Position numbers and translations under genes: made by a program. Positions 1 to 6,719 of a stretch of DNA of 64,000 nt are shown here, piece after piece. The first letter of the stretch is position 1. Each line of letters begins with the position of its first letter. The notes beneath the pieces were generated by a model. The model was not told where the DNA came from. It saw only the letters and a list, made by a program, of their open reading frames with translations, and did no database searches. Origin of the DNA: an uncultured Bacteroidia bacterium (GTDB lineage Bacteria > Bacteroidota > Bacteroidia > Bacteroidales > ML635J-15); assembly GCA_902791865.1 (NCBI GenBank), contig CADAXK010000010.1, forward strand, positions 1 through 64,000, given 5' to 3'.

Positions 1-228
1 GGCATTAAGCACACTGTCCATAATTGCAGGAACATCGTCCTTGAATACACACGCACCACTCTTCTGGCACGACAGACAGCCGACGCAGAACTTGATTTCC
101 TTGCCTCTGAGCGAGATGAGTTCCACTTGATGCCCAGATGCTTTTGCTCCTTCGGCAAACTGCTCCGCCATTGCGTGGCTGTTGGAGCCGGGGCGGAGAC
201 TTGTTGAAATGATTACTACTTTCTTCAT
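1..228 (-). CDS. NADPH-dependent FMN reductase / flavodoxin-like protein, N-terminal part
   Basis: Only the first 76 residues are inside the window; the gene runs off the left edge. The N-terminus reads MKKVVIISTSLRPGSNSHAM, the usual beta-strand plus phosphate-binding loop (STSLRPGSNS) of the flavodoxin-like NADPH-dependent FMN reductase fold. It is followed by CVGCLSC, a cysteine-rich stretch common in the iron-sulfur flavoprotein and multimeric flavodoxin subgroup. Such proteins are cytoplasmic and bind FMN to reduce quinones, metals or unknown substrates. The ATG at 226-228 is the natural start. It lies 21 bases downstream of the little-finger-domain gene and in the same direction, so the two are probably co-transcribed. 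The substrate cannot be deduced. Confidence 0.8.
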   Translation of the reverse strand, partial: MKKVVIISTSLRPGSNSHAMAEQFAEGAKASGHQVELISLRGKEIKFCVGCLSCQKSGACVFKDDVPAIMDSVLNA

Positions 229-249
229 ATTATTTCCTTTTTCTTATTA

Positions 250-786
250 TTAACACCAATCAAAAGTTAGCTGATAATCAGTGATTTTGTTTTCTGGCAG
301 AATAGGGCTGGCGACCGTCAAGCCCAAGAGACGGACAGGGCGCTCGGTATCAACATTTGCAAGCAGGCTCCTCGCAATGGGCAGAATCTCATCAATGTCG
401 TTAAAAATGGAATTGCCTGTGTAGCTGTGGGTTGTCTGCCTGAAATCATTATATTTTACTTTCACCGCCAGCATGGCCGACAGATCGACAGGCTCCACCA
501 TTGTGTCGTACGCCTCCACCAGCAGAGTGCGTTTCCACAGCGCGCAGATAAGATCGTAAGAGAGAAGCGGCATATCCTTGGCGTAAGGGGTACATATTAG
601 CGTATCCATCTTCATCATACCGAAAAAAGCTCGCATCGTGAGATGTGAAACACAGGCACAATTGTTCCAGTCGTACGACACCAACCAGAAGGTCATACCT
701 TTGCCAGAAAAAGACTGCCAAGGTGTTACATCCTTGGGGACGAGTTCTCCGGTTTTTGAAAAAAGTTCAAGCATCGAGTTATTCAT
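250..786 (-). CDS. Protein with only the little-finger (C-terminal) domain of a Y-family DNA polymerase
   Basis: This 178-aa protein matches the DNA-clamping little-finger domain of DinB/Pol IV polymerases in its second half. VKVKYNDFRQTTHSY (about residues 108-122) corresponds to the family pattern of a VKLKFxDFxQxT strand, and ERPVRLLGLTVASP (about 149-162) to the conserved RPVRLLGV strand. The first 70 or so residues are not recognisable, and the palm and fingers with their catalytic Asp/Glu residues are absent. A full Pol IV is 340-420 aa. It may be a decayed polymerase remnant or a DNA-binding accessory, but the frame is intact and a candidate promoter (CAAAAATA at 810-817 on the plus strand) precedes it. 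Assignment of the C-terminal half is fairly confident; function is not. Confidence 0.6.
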   Translation of the reverse strand: MNNSMLELFSKTGELVPKDVTPWQSFSGKGMTFWLVSYDWNNCACVSHLTMRAFFGMMKMDTLICTPYAKDMPLLSYDLICALWKRTLLVEAYDTMVEPVDLSAMLAVKVKYNDFRQTTHSYTGNSIFNDIDEILPIARSLLANVDTERPVRLLGLTVASPILPENKITDYQLTFDWC

Positions 787-809
787 AGTCTTTCAAGAAA
801 ATACGATAG

Positions 810-817
810 CAAAAATA
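810..817 (-). promoter_or_regulatory. Candidate Bacteroidetes -7 promoter element
   Basis: On the minus strand this reads TATTTTTG, matching the Bacteroidetes -7 consensus TAnnTTTG. It lies 24 bases upstream of the little-finger gene start. No convincing -33 TTTG was found. Confidence 0.4.
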
Positions 818-855
818 CAAAAAATGTTTGATGTGCTAATGCCCGTTTGGTTTAT

Positions 856-960
856 GCCGAGCTAAAGGTTAACTTCGTTGAGGGCTTCGCCGTTTCTAGT
901 TTTCTATGGGCTGACGCCCGTTTTTGTATAAGACGCAAAATTTTGCGTCTGTACAATCGA
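856..960. repeat. Intergenic repeat cluster with 20-bp perfect palindrome
   Basis: The gap between the little-finger gene and the winged-helix gene holds modules seen in other intergenic gaps of the window. GAGCTAAAGGTT at about 859-870 recurs near 9430, 20573, 26345 and 61205. The phrase from about 871, ending GGGCTTCGCCGTT, recurs near 26223. A GGGCTGACGCCC inverted repeat is at about 908-919. AGACGCAAAATTTTGCGTCT at 931-950 is a perfect 20-bp palindrome repeated exactly at 26376, 37372 and 42627. No ORF of merit overlaps it. Confidence 0.8.
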
Positions 961-1000
961 ATGTATTATTTGTAATTCAATGGGCTAAGCCAATTTGAAC

Positions 1001-1034
1001 AAAAAAAAGACACAGCCCTAAAGCCGTGTCTTGG
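1001..1034 (-). terminator. Rho-independent terminator of the membrane protein / winged-helix operon
   Basis: On the minus strand a hairpin with arms AAGACACGGC and GCTGTGTCTT (1008-1033, one mismatch, 6-nt loop) is followed by a run of eight T. It begins 25 bases beyond the stop codon of the winged-helix gene. Confidence 0.85.
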
Positions 1035-1058
1035 ATAAATTAGAAAAATACAAGTGTT

Positions 1059-1340
1059 CTACGAGATATATTCTTTAAGAGCGGTGACATAGTTTTTGAA
1101 CGCCTCTATGCCTTCGGGAGTGATTTTGCAGGTCGTGCAGGGCATTTTGCCCTTGAATCCTTTTTCCACTGTAATGTATCCTGCTGCGCTAAGCTTGTCG
1201 ATTTGCACGCTCAGGTTACCTGCAGTAGAGTCGGTCTGCTTCTTGAGATAGCTGAATTCGGCGCTTTCAACCTCTGCAAGAATCGACATCACAGCCAACC
1301 GCAGTTCAGAGTGGAGAAGTGGGTCTAATTTGGGAAACAT
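1059..1340 (-). CDS. Winged-helix transcriptional regulator (HTH_34-like)
   Basis: A 93-aa protein with one winged-helix DNA-binding fold. Residues about 9-60 contain LRLAVMSILAEVESAEFSYL, then a recognition-helix segment (TAGNLSVQIDKLSAAGYI), then a wing rich in basic residues (VEKGFKGKMP) and ITPEGIEAF. This is the pattern of the short winged-helix family (PF13601) often annotated as a MarR/ArsR-like regulator in Bacteroidetes. The gene starts 3 bases after the stop of the upstream membrane-protein gene, so it is the second gene of a two-gene operon. It probably represses its own operon: the only promoter seen (2004-2035) carries an inverted repeat between its -7 and -33 elements. CTTC in the wing (PCTTCK) might bind a metal, but that is a guess. 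Confidence 0.8.
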   Translation of the reverse strand: MFPKLDPLLHSELRLAVMSILAEVESAEFSYLKKQTDSTAGNLSVQIDKLSAAGYITVEKGFKGKMPCTTCKITPEGIEAFKNYVTALKEYIS

Positions 1341-1343
1341 AGT

Positions 1344-1928
1344 CTATTTGTATTGAAATTTGATAATAAGTCCAGTAATAATAAGAATTATTCCTCCGAG
1401 CGTGAAAACGAGCAACTGAGCCTCGTTATAGATTATTGAAGATGCCACAGCTCCGCCAATACCAAGGATAAATCCACCGATTGTAATAGCCCAGTTTTTC
1501 AGCAAGAAACCCGAGATGCATTCGGCAAAACCTAAAAGCACAACAATGACGAGGGAGATATTCATTGGAACTACTAGCATAGCTATTACGCTGATACATA
1601 CTGCGAAAATACAGTAAGTGAGCCATATCAGACCAAGCTGCTTGTTGATTACATTCTGCGGCACATCAGAATTCTTTCTGTCGAGGATTCTCACAATAGG
1701 GAAACCCAATGCTGGCATAACAAACCAAGCGCAGTTCCATATCGGATTACCAGTTATGTGCCATAATTCATAAATTCCAAACGACATGATGGTTAGCAAA
1801 ACACCCCAGATGATGAAATGCTTTCCATTGTTGCGAAGAATTGATTTGCGGCTGTTGTTTAACACCTCGTTGATGAGAGAGAGGCTTTCCTTTGCCGTCA
1901 TCTCTTTGTTTTCATTAGTCTTTTCCAT
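1344..1928 (-). CDS. Integral membrane protein co-transcribed with winged-helix regulator
   Basis: A 194-aa protein with a soluble N-terminal helix (residues 1-38: MEKTNENKEMTAKESLSLIN), followed by about six hydrophobic segments. Segments near 40-57 (FIIWGVLLTIMSFGIYEL), 65-80, 100-120, 123-140, 147-165 and 170-190 are strongly apolar. There is no signal peptide and no catalytic motif that I recognise. Small membrane proteins paired with a PF13601-type regulator are frequent in Bacteroidetes and are assumed to be stress or envelope functions, but no function is established. It is first in the operon; the leader from the predicted promoter is about 70 nt. Confidence 0.65.
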   Translation of the reverse strand: MEKTNENKEMTAKESLSLINEVLNNSRKSILRNNGKHFIIWGVLLTIMSFGIYELWHITGNPIWNCAWFVMPALGFPIVRILDRKNSDVPQNVINKQLGLIWLTYCIFAVCISVIAMLVVPMNISLVIVVLLGFAECISGFLLKNWAITIGGFILGIGGAVASSIIYNEAQLLVFTLGGIILIITGLIIKFQYK

Positions 1929-2003
1929 TGTTTTAAATTTTAATGTTAATTTTACCTTTTAATTAAAAAACTTTAAGTGCACTTTTCGTTATAAACGACA
2001 TTG

Positions 2004-2035
2004 CAAAGATAAAGTAGTTTATATTATAAACCAAA
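2004..2035 (-). promoter_or_regulatory. Promoter with embedded operator for the membrane protein / winged-helix operon
   Basis: On the minus strand TTTG (2032-2035) and TATCTTTG (2004-2011) are separated by 20 bases, a good match to the Bacteroidetes -33 and -7 elements. The spacer contains GTTTATATTATAAAC (2017-2031), a 7-1-7 inverted repeat. A second palindrome, TCGTTATAAACGA, lies just downstream at 1986-1998 and repeats the TTATAAAC half-site. Both fit a dimeric winged-helix operator. Confidence 0.6.
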
Positions 2036-2090
2036 ACTTTTTTGAAAAATTTTCAAATTATTTTTTAATAATCTGATAATCAGTGCGTAT

Positions 2091-2129
2091 AAAAACATTC
2101 AAGACATGACTTTTGGGTCACGTCTTGAA
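2091..2129 (-). terminator. Rho-independent terminator of the sigma factor operon
   Basis: On the minus strand a 12-base-pair stem with one mismatch (2098-2109 with 2118-2129, arms ending in TTCAAGAC) is followed by TTTTT after two bases. It lies about 40 bases downstream of the SecDF-P1-like gene. Confidence 0.75.
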
Positions 2130-2171
2130 TAAAATACACATTGTTGATTACTTTTTCTGCCTTAAAACTGC

Positions 2172-3413
2172 CTATTGTCGCGACAATTTCTTACAATATT
2201 GCTCAAGCTCGTCATCCGAAGACCATTTATGCATGATGAAGAATTGTCCATTATTAATTTCACACTGGATATACCATTCCAGAACCACGACACCATCAAT
2301 CACAAGCGCTGCATAACGACCTTCTATCTCTCTGGTAAACTGCGACCAAAGTCGACTAGCGTCAGGCGTCAAGTGAACGATAATTGGCACATAGTTATCT
2401 GCATTACGATAGGAAACAGATACTTCTACTCTTTGTATTATCGGTTTGCCGCCCATAACTGCGGAACTGATGGCGGGACCTTGTGACGTTGACTTTTTCA
2501 AGGCAAAGAGCTTCGAACTTTGCTGATTACCTTCATCTGACTGGTTCACTTCTTTCTTAACGACAATAGAATCGCCATTTTGCCAGCTTTCCATCATAGC
2601 AGTAACATCGTTTGTGGAAACAATCGTGTCGGCATAAATTTCCCATATTTCCAGTTTGCCTTCGGACGTGAAGTCGTTTTCTGCACGGGCATATATAGTA
2701 GGACGTAGAGCAAAGTGGACAAGTAAAATCCCGATGCCAAACACAACTATCATACTGCCGAGGAAAAGCAGAAATGTGCGTGGGCTCTTTGACTGCGGTT
2801 TGCCGTCGTAGGACCCGATTTGACGAATTACATCGTTGCAATGGCTGACAAAATTGCGATAAGCCAGGACTGCAAATGTAATAAGCAGCAGTCCGACAAA
2901 GCAAATCGACCAGATTGCATTATAATTCGGCGCCATGTTATATTCGGCAATCGCACTTGTCAGGTAACCTTTGTTCTTTAGGATGTGTACTAGTAAAAAC
3001 ATAAAGCCAAGTGCCATAATAAAAACTGTATAGACGGCATATCCCGACTTAAGTTTCTGCATATTTTTTGAAAGTGTCAGCAAGTCGGCATTTTCCATAG
3101 CCTGCCGTTTCACATTCCGCGTAAGCCATAGCTCGAATACGATAGAAAAGACCATCAGTAGCAGAAATGAAAGTCCGAATGGCAGAAGTTCACCTAAAAA
3201 TGTAAAGTAGGCGAATCCCAGAACCGCAAGGATAGGATAGGCTATCATGACTGTCTTCCTGTATCTGGAGAAATAGTTGGCATTGTCCTGAATGGTGGAC
3301 TTCATTAGGTGTTCGTTGACGATTTCCTGCTGTTCGAAGCGCTGTTTCAGTTCTTCGTATTGCGCTTTCAGCTGGTCGAGTTCGTTCAGATTATTGTTTT
3401 CTTGATTTTCCAT
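2172..3413 (-). CDS. Membrane protein with SecDF P1-head-like C-terminal domain, partner of ECF sigma factor
   Basis: A 413-aa protein. It starts with an N-terminal coiled coil (LNELDQLKAQYEELKQRFEQ, residues 8-30), followed by five or so transmembrane segments (about 53-75, 78-95, 123-145, 168-188, 212-235). A periplasmic C-terminal domain (about 240-400) ends in VPIIVHLTPDASRLWSQFT and YAALVIDGVVV. That last part resembles the P1-head subdomain of SecD/SecDF (pattern: sLT..g...f..lT......lAivlDg.v). It lies 21 bases downstream of the ECF sigma gene, in the same operon and before the shared terminator, so a role in sensing or restraining that sigma factor is plausible. No canonical anti-sigma (FecR or zinc-binding ZAS) motif is visible. 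Confidence 0.6.
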   Translation of the reverse strand: MENQENNNLNELDQLKAQYEELKQRFEQQEIVNEHLMKSTIQDNANYFSRYRKTVMIAYPILAVLGFAYFTFLGELLPFGLSFLLLMVFSIVFELWLTRNVKRQAMENADLLTLSKNMQKLKSGYAVYTVFIMALGFMFLLVHILKNKGYLTSAIAEYNMAPNYNAIWSICFVGLLLITFAVLAYRNFVSHCNDVIRQIGSYDGKPQSKSPRTFLLFLGSMIVVFGIGILLVHFALRPTIYARAENDFTSEGKLEIWEIYADTIVSTNDVTAMMESWQNGDSIVVKKEVNQSDEGNQQSSKLFALKKSTSQGPAISSAVMGGKPIIQRVEVSVSYRNADNYVPIIVHLTPDASRLWSQFTREIEGRYAALVIDGVVVLEWYIQCEINNGQFFIMHKWSSDDELEQYCKKLSRQ

Positions 3414-3434
3414 GATGATTCCCTTTCATTTTTT

Positions 3435-3914
3435 TTACGACATTTTTACCAGTTTTTCCTTGATACGAGCCAGTCTTACGCCAACATTGTTGGGCGAGAT
3501 GCCGATTATTGCTCCAATTTCATCGTAGCTGATGCCTTCGAGCCAAAGCAGGATAAGGCTTCGGTCGATGAGATCTAGGCGCGATATACGGTCGTAGAGG
3601 ATGCGTATTTGCTGTGTCTGCGGATTGTCGGCCTCGTAAGGGTCGATGTTCACTGTCAGCGGGACGGTCTCGGGACGGCGGCGTTCCTTCTTGTCCTGGT
3701 TGATGGCGGTGTTGAGCGCCACGCGGTATATCCAGGTCTCGGCGCTGCTGCGGCCTTCGTATTGATCGAAGCCGTTCCAAAGTCGGATTAGGATTTCCTG
3801 GAACAAGTCATCAATTTCGTCCTTGTTGGTCGAGAACATGTAGCACACCGTGTAAATAGTCCGTTTGTGCTGCCGTACCAGAAGTTCAAACTTATGTTCT
3901 TTGTCGTTGTTCAT
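3435..3914 (-). CDS. ECF-type RNA polymerase sigma factor (sigma-70 family)
   Basis: A 159-aa sigma factor with only regions 2 and 4. Region 2 covers residues about 10-75: FELLVRQHKRTIYTVCYMFS, DEIDDLFQEILIRLWNGFDQ and TWIYRVALNTAINQ, the -10 recognition and core-binding segments. Region 4 covers about 100-155: LDLIDRSLILLWLEGISYDE then IGISPNNVGVRLARIKEKL, the helix-turn-helix for the -35 element. This is the usual size of Bacteroidetes ECF factors. It is followed in the operon by a membrane protein that may control it. It is divergent from the M28 peptidase gene across a 220-base gap and may act on that gap. Confidence 0.92.
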   Translation of the reverse strand: MNNDKEHKFELLVRQHKRTIYTVCYMFSTNKDEIDDLFQEILIRLWNGFDQYEGRSSAETWIYRVALNTAINQDKKERRRPETVPLTVNIDPYEADNPQTQQIRILYDRISRLDLIDRSLILLWLEGISYDEIGAIIGISPNNVGVRLARIKEKLVKMS

Positions 3915-3964
3915 GATTCTTTTAATTTATTCGTTTTCGTTGCAACGTTCATCATGTTAGACAA

Positions 3965-3972
3965 CAAAGGTA
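3965..3972 (-). promoter_or_regulatory. Candidate -7 element for the ECF sigma operon
   Basis: On the minus strand this reads TACCTTTG, matching TAnnTTTG, about 50 bases before the sigma factor start. A short palindrome CGTTGCAACG lies between it and the start codon. No clear -33 element is seen, so an ECF-dependent promoter is also possible. Confidence 0.4.
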
Positions 3973-4102
3973 AAGGATTTATTACAGGAGGGTGATATTT
4001 TTTTGATGTATGACAGAAAATATTTGTATCCCCCTTCCCTTTTTAGTGATTCTGTCACTATACATTAACTTAATATTAAGTCCAAAATCCCTTTTTCCAT
4101 TA

Positions 4103-4110
4103 TATCTTTG
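4103..4110 (+). promoter_or_regulatory. Candidate -7 element for the M28 peptidase gene
   Basis: TATCTTTG matches TAnnTTTG and ends 24 bases before the ATG at 4135, giving a leader of about 20 nt. It supports the ATG at 4135 over an upstream TTG. Confidence 0.5.
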
Positions 4111-4134
4111 TTTTCTAATTCAAAATTAAATAAA

Positions 4135-5391
4135 ATGAAAAGGTTGATTATTTTATTGTGGGTCTGTGCATTTGTTGGAATTTCATCCGTACACGCACAG
4201 GATTTAGTTTATTATAAACAGATTATCAAGGAATTGACAGCAGCAAAATACCAAGGTCGCGGCTATGCGAAGGGCGGTTCGAACAAGGCAGGGAAATATC
4301 TGGAAAAGGAGTTCGCCAAAGCTGGTGCAGATGAAGTCGTTTGCCAGCCATTCAAGCTGGACATTAACACATACGTCGGAAATATGGAATTGTCGGTTGA
4401 CGGTCGCAAGCAAACTCCGGGCGTTGATTTTGTAATGCGCGAGTACTCACCGGGCGTACACGGCACATACAATCTCTACTTTGTCGATACCACCAATTTC
4501 GATGCCGAAAAGATGTACAGCGACCTTGCAAAACCCGAAAACAAGGACTGCTTTGTTGTATGCGACTTCTTTTTCTCATACAAGCATAACAAGGACTTCA
4601 GGAACCTGCAAATTCCAGGTGCTTGCACAAATGCCGGTTTGATACAGACATGGGATCCGATACTTAAATTCTACAAGGCATACGGTGAAAAGGTGATTGA
4701 CAAGCCTATCATTTGGGCAACATCGGATTTTCCGAAGGATGCCAAGACCATCACTGCCAACATCGACAACACTTTTCTGAAGGATTACGAGTGTTTTAAT
4801 GTCGTTGCAAAGGTTGAAGGTCGCAAGCACGACAGTTGCTTCATCTTCACTGCCCACTACGACCATTTGGGCAACCTCGGCAAAAAGGTTTACTACGCTG
4901 GTGCCAACGACAATGCCTCGGGCACTGCCGCCATCATTACACTTGCCGCGTATTACTCGAAGAACCGTCCGGAATACGACATGTATTTTGTTGCTTTTGC
5001 AGCCGAGGAATCGGGTCTGCACGGTTCGGAATGGTATGTAACTCACCCCAGTGTACCACTGGAACAAATAAAGTTTGTCTTCAATCTCGACATGATTGGC
5101 GACAACAATCCTGTGCAGTATGTCGAGACCAATTCCGACCGTGGATTTGCCCTGTTTGAGCAAATCAATGGCGAAAAGAACTACTTCAAAGGCCTGAATC
5201 GTGGCGAACTGGCTGGCAACAGCGACCATTATTCGTTTGCAGAACGCAATGTTCCGTGCATCCTCTTCGAAAACGAGGAAGGCGATGCCTTCAAGTATTA
5301 CCACACCGTGTTCGACACCTACGAGACCATGAAGTTCGACACCTACGAGCCAATTTTTAGGCTGGTTAGGGATTTTGTGGAAAGGTATTAA
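4135..5391 (+). CDS. Secreted M28-family zinc aminopeptidase
   Basis: A 418-aa exported protease. A signal peptide (MKRLIILLWVCAFVGISSVH, cleavage after HAQ) is followed by a domain with a possible PA-type insert (about residues 90-215), then the M28 catalytic core. The five zinc ligands of the family are all identifiable: H241 (FTAHYDHLG), D259 (GANDNASG), E291/E292 (FAAEESGLHG), D319 (NLDMIGDN) and H365 (GNSDHYSF). It probably removes N-terminal residues from peptides in the periplasm or outside the cell. The frame stays open upstream to a TTG at 4108, but the ATG at 4135 gives a proper signal peptide and matches the promoter. It is divergent from the ECF sigma gene. Intact and confidently placed in the family; exact specificity unknown. 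Confidence 0.93.
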   Translation: MKRLIILLWVCAFVGISSVHAQDLVYYKQIIKELTAAKYQGRGYAKGGSNKAGKYLEKEFAKAGADEVVCQPFKLDINTYVGNMELSVDGRKQTPGVDFVMREYSPGVHGTYNLYFVDTTNFDAEKMYSDLAKPENKDCFVVCDFFFSYKHNKDFRNLQIPGACTNAGLIQTWDPILKFYKAYGEKVIDKPIIWATSDFPKDAKTITANIDNTFLKDYECFNVVAKVEGRKHDSCFIFTAHYDHLGNLGKKVYYAGANDNASGTAAIITLAAYYSKNRPEYDMYFVAFAAEESGLHGSEWYVTHPSVPLEQIKFVFNLDMIGDNNPVQYVETNSDRGFALFEQINGEKNYFKGLNRGELAGNSDHYSFAERNVPCILFENEEGDAFKYYHTVFDTYETMKFDTYEPIFRLVRDFVERY

Positions 5392-5405
5392 AAAATCTTC
5401 GCAAA

Positions 5406-5441
5406 TTTGTGAAGATGCAAAAATAATTGTATTTTTGCATC
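5406..5441 (+). promoter_or_regulatory. Promoter overlapped by 12-bp inverted repeat upstream of the higBA pair
   Basis: GATGCAAAAATA (5414-5425) and its exact complement TATTTTTGCATC (5430-5441) form a perfect inverted repeat with a 4-base centre. The right arm contains TATTTTTG (5430-5437), a TAnnTTTG -7 element, and TTTG at 5406-5409 lies 20 bases upstream as a -33 element. This is the layout expected for autorepression by the antitoxin. The predicted transcription start is at or next to the toxin ATG at 5445. Confidence 0.65.
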
Positions 5442-5444
5442 GCA

Positions 5445-5762
5445 ATGATTGTAACATTTGATAAGGAATATTTACGGGACTTATATGTTAAAGGAAGTTC
5501 GGACAGTAAGAAATATCGCTTTCCTACCGATGTGATTTCCAGATATGTTAAAGTCATAAATTTGATGAAAAATGTTAGTAATGTATTCGATCTCACACGA
5601 TTCAACGGACTGCATTATGAACATTTAAGAGGCGACAAAGCAGGCATTTCTTCTGTAAGAGTAAATGACAAATACAGAATTGAATTTACAGAAGAAACCG
5701 AAGAAGACCAACAAATAGCAACCATTTGCAATATAATAGAATTGTCGAACCATTATAAATAG
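5445..5762 (+). CDS. higB: HigB/RelE-family toxin
   Basis: A 105-aa protein starting MIVTFDKEYLRDLY and containing LRGDKAGISSVRVNDKYRIE near residues 64-83. This is the conserved RxGxxSIRxNxxYRI strand of the HigB/RelE ribosome-dependent mRNA interferase family, with the arginines and tyrosine that contact mRNA. It ends 4 bases before the antitoxin gene. Toxin-first order is typical of higBA. The ATG at 5445 is preferred over an upstream non-ATG codon because the operator palindrome ends three bases before it, which leaves almost no leader. In the cell it would cleave translated mRNA when HigA is degraded. Confidence 0.85.
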   Translation: MIVTFDKEYLRDLYVKGSSDSKKYRFPTDVISRYVKVINLMKNVSNVFDLTRFNGLHYEHLRGDKAGISSVRVNDKYRIEFTEETEEDQQIATICNIIELSNHYK

Positions 5763-5766
5763 GAAT

Positions 5767-6111
5767 ATGATACACATAACAGGAATACAAGACAATATGA
5801 TTGCCAACAACTTGATGCCATTCTCGCCAACACATCCGGGCGAAATCATCAAGGATGAAATTGAATGCAGGGGCATTACTCAACGCCAACTTTCTGATGT
5901 AACAGGCATTGCATATTCCGTAATCAATGAAGTTCTAAATGGCAAACGTTCAGTTACTGTTGAATACGCACTCCTAATCGGGAAAGCTCTTGACATTGAT
6001 GCCGATACATTTATCCGTATGCAGGCGGAATACGATTTCCAGATGACAAAAAATAATGCTTCTTTCCTTTCCCGTCTTTCAAAAATTCAAAAAATAGCTG
6101 CAGTCTTGTGA
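5767..6111 (+). CDS. higA: HigA-family antitoxin (XRE helix-turn-helix)
   Basis: A 114-aa protein. SPTHPGEIIKDEIECRGITQ (from about residue 20) opens with the HPGEIL-like signature of the HigA/VapI antitoxin family. It is followed by an XRE helix-turn-helix (RQLSDVTGIAYSVINEVLNG, about 40-59) and the KRSVTVEYALLIGKALD helix. It should neutralise the upstream HigB toxin and repress the operon by binding the palindrome at 5414-5441. No terminator is visible in the short gap to the convergent lipoprotein gene. Confidence 0.88.
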   Translation: MIHITGIQDNMIANNLMPFSPTHPGEIIKDEIECRGITQRQLSDVTGIAYSVINEVLNGKRSVTVEYALLIGKALDIDADTFIRMQAEYDFQMTKNNASFLSRLSKIQKIAAVL

Positions 6112-6179
6112 CTTTTTACCCAAAAGCAGGTCAACATATATTATCAAAATGCATCAAAGCAGATGCTCCATTCACATTT

Positions 6180-6710
6180 TTATTCTCTATAAAACTTCCA
6201 AGTGTCGGTATGCCCATCGGAATAGGTGTAGCTCCATACGAGTTCCTTTTCGGTAAGGCTGGCTAAATGGAATTTTATTTCGCGGGCAATACCTCCGCTA
6301 ACGCCTTCGACAGTCTTTTGTGCAAGCTCCTTGGATAGTTCCTCGTTACAATCCTCGCAGGTGCTTTCTATCAGCTCCATACGGAAAGTTTCCTCAACGC
6401 CAGCAAAATAGAAATCCTCGCCTTCTACATGCCAGAGGCTCGGACTGACATAGTTGAATACCCAAGTTGCCTTGCTGCCGTCGTTAAAAGTCACCTTGTA
6501 AACCTGACGGGCAGAATCGAGCGCAGTGCTGTCCTTGTAAAAGTCCATGGTGCCAGTTTCGTGGACATCAATATTTCCCTCATCGATGTCGTAGTTCCAG
6601 CCGTGCTGATAAGTGTAGTGACCTTCAACTTGAGGTTCCGTTTTTGAAGTATTGTTGCACGAAACCGCAAAAAAGGCAGTAGCCAATAATAGTAGTAATT
6701 TCGATCTCAT
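6180..6710 (-). CDS. Hypothetical lipoprotein
   Basis: A 176-aa protein with a lipoprotein signal peptide (MRSKLLLLLATAFFAVSCNN, lipobox AVSC, Cys18). The mature part is rich in aromatic residues and short beta-strand patterns ending in W-x-F or W-x-Y (ATWVFNYV, LVWSYTYSDG, DTWKFYRE), which suggests a small beta-barrel or lipocalin-like fold, though no family can be named. CEDC near residue 116 is a CxxC-type pair. It starts 9 bases after the Kinase-PolyVal gene stop and reads in the same direction, so it may be co-transcribed with it. Confidence 0.7.
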   Translation of the reverse strand: MRSKLLLLLATAFFAVSCNNTSKTEPQVEGHYTYQHGWNYDIDEGNIDVHETGTMDFYKDSTALDSARQVYKVTFNDGSKATWVFNYVSPSLWHVEGEDFYFAGVEETFRMELIESTCEDCNEELSKELAQKTVEGVSGGIAREIKFHLASLTEKELVWSYTYSDGHTDTWKFYRE

Positions 6711-6719
6711 ATTAAAAAT

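Noticed and set aside
931..950. AGACGCAAAATTTTGCGTCT as a simple terminator
   Set aside because: It has no T-run, occurs four times in differing contexts and is a perfect palindrome without loop, so it is better treated as a dispersed repeat.
4576..5457. Minus-strand ORF of 293 codons opposite the M28 peptidase
   Set aside because: The plus strand has all zinc ligands and a signal peptide; the antisense frame is a shadow.
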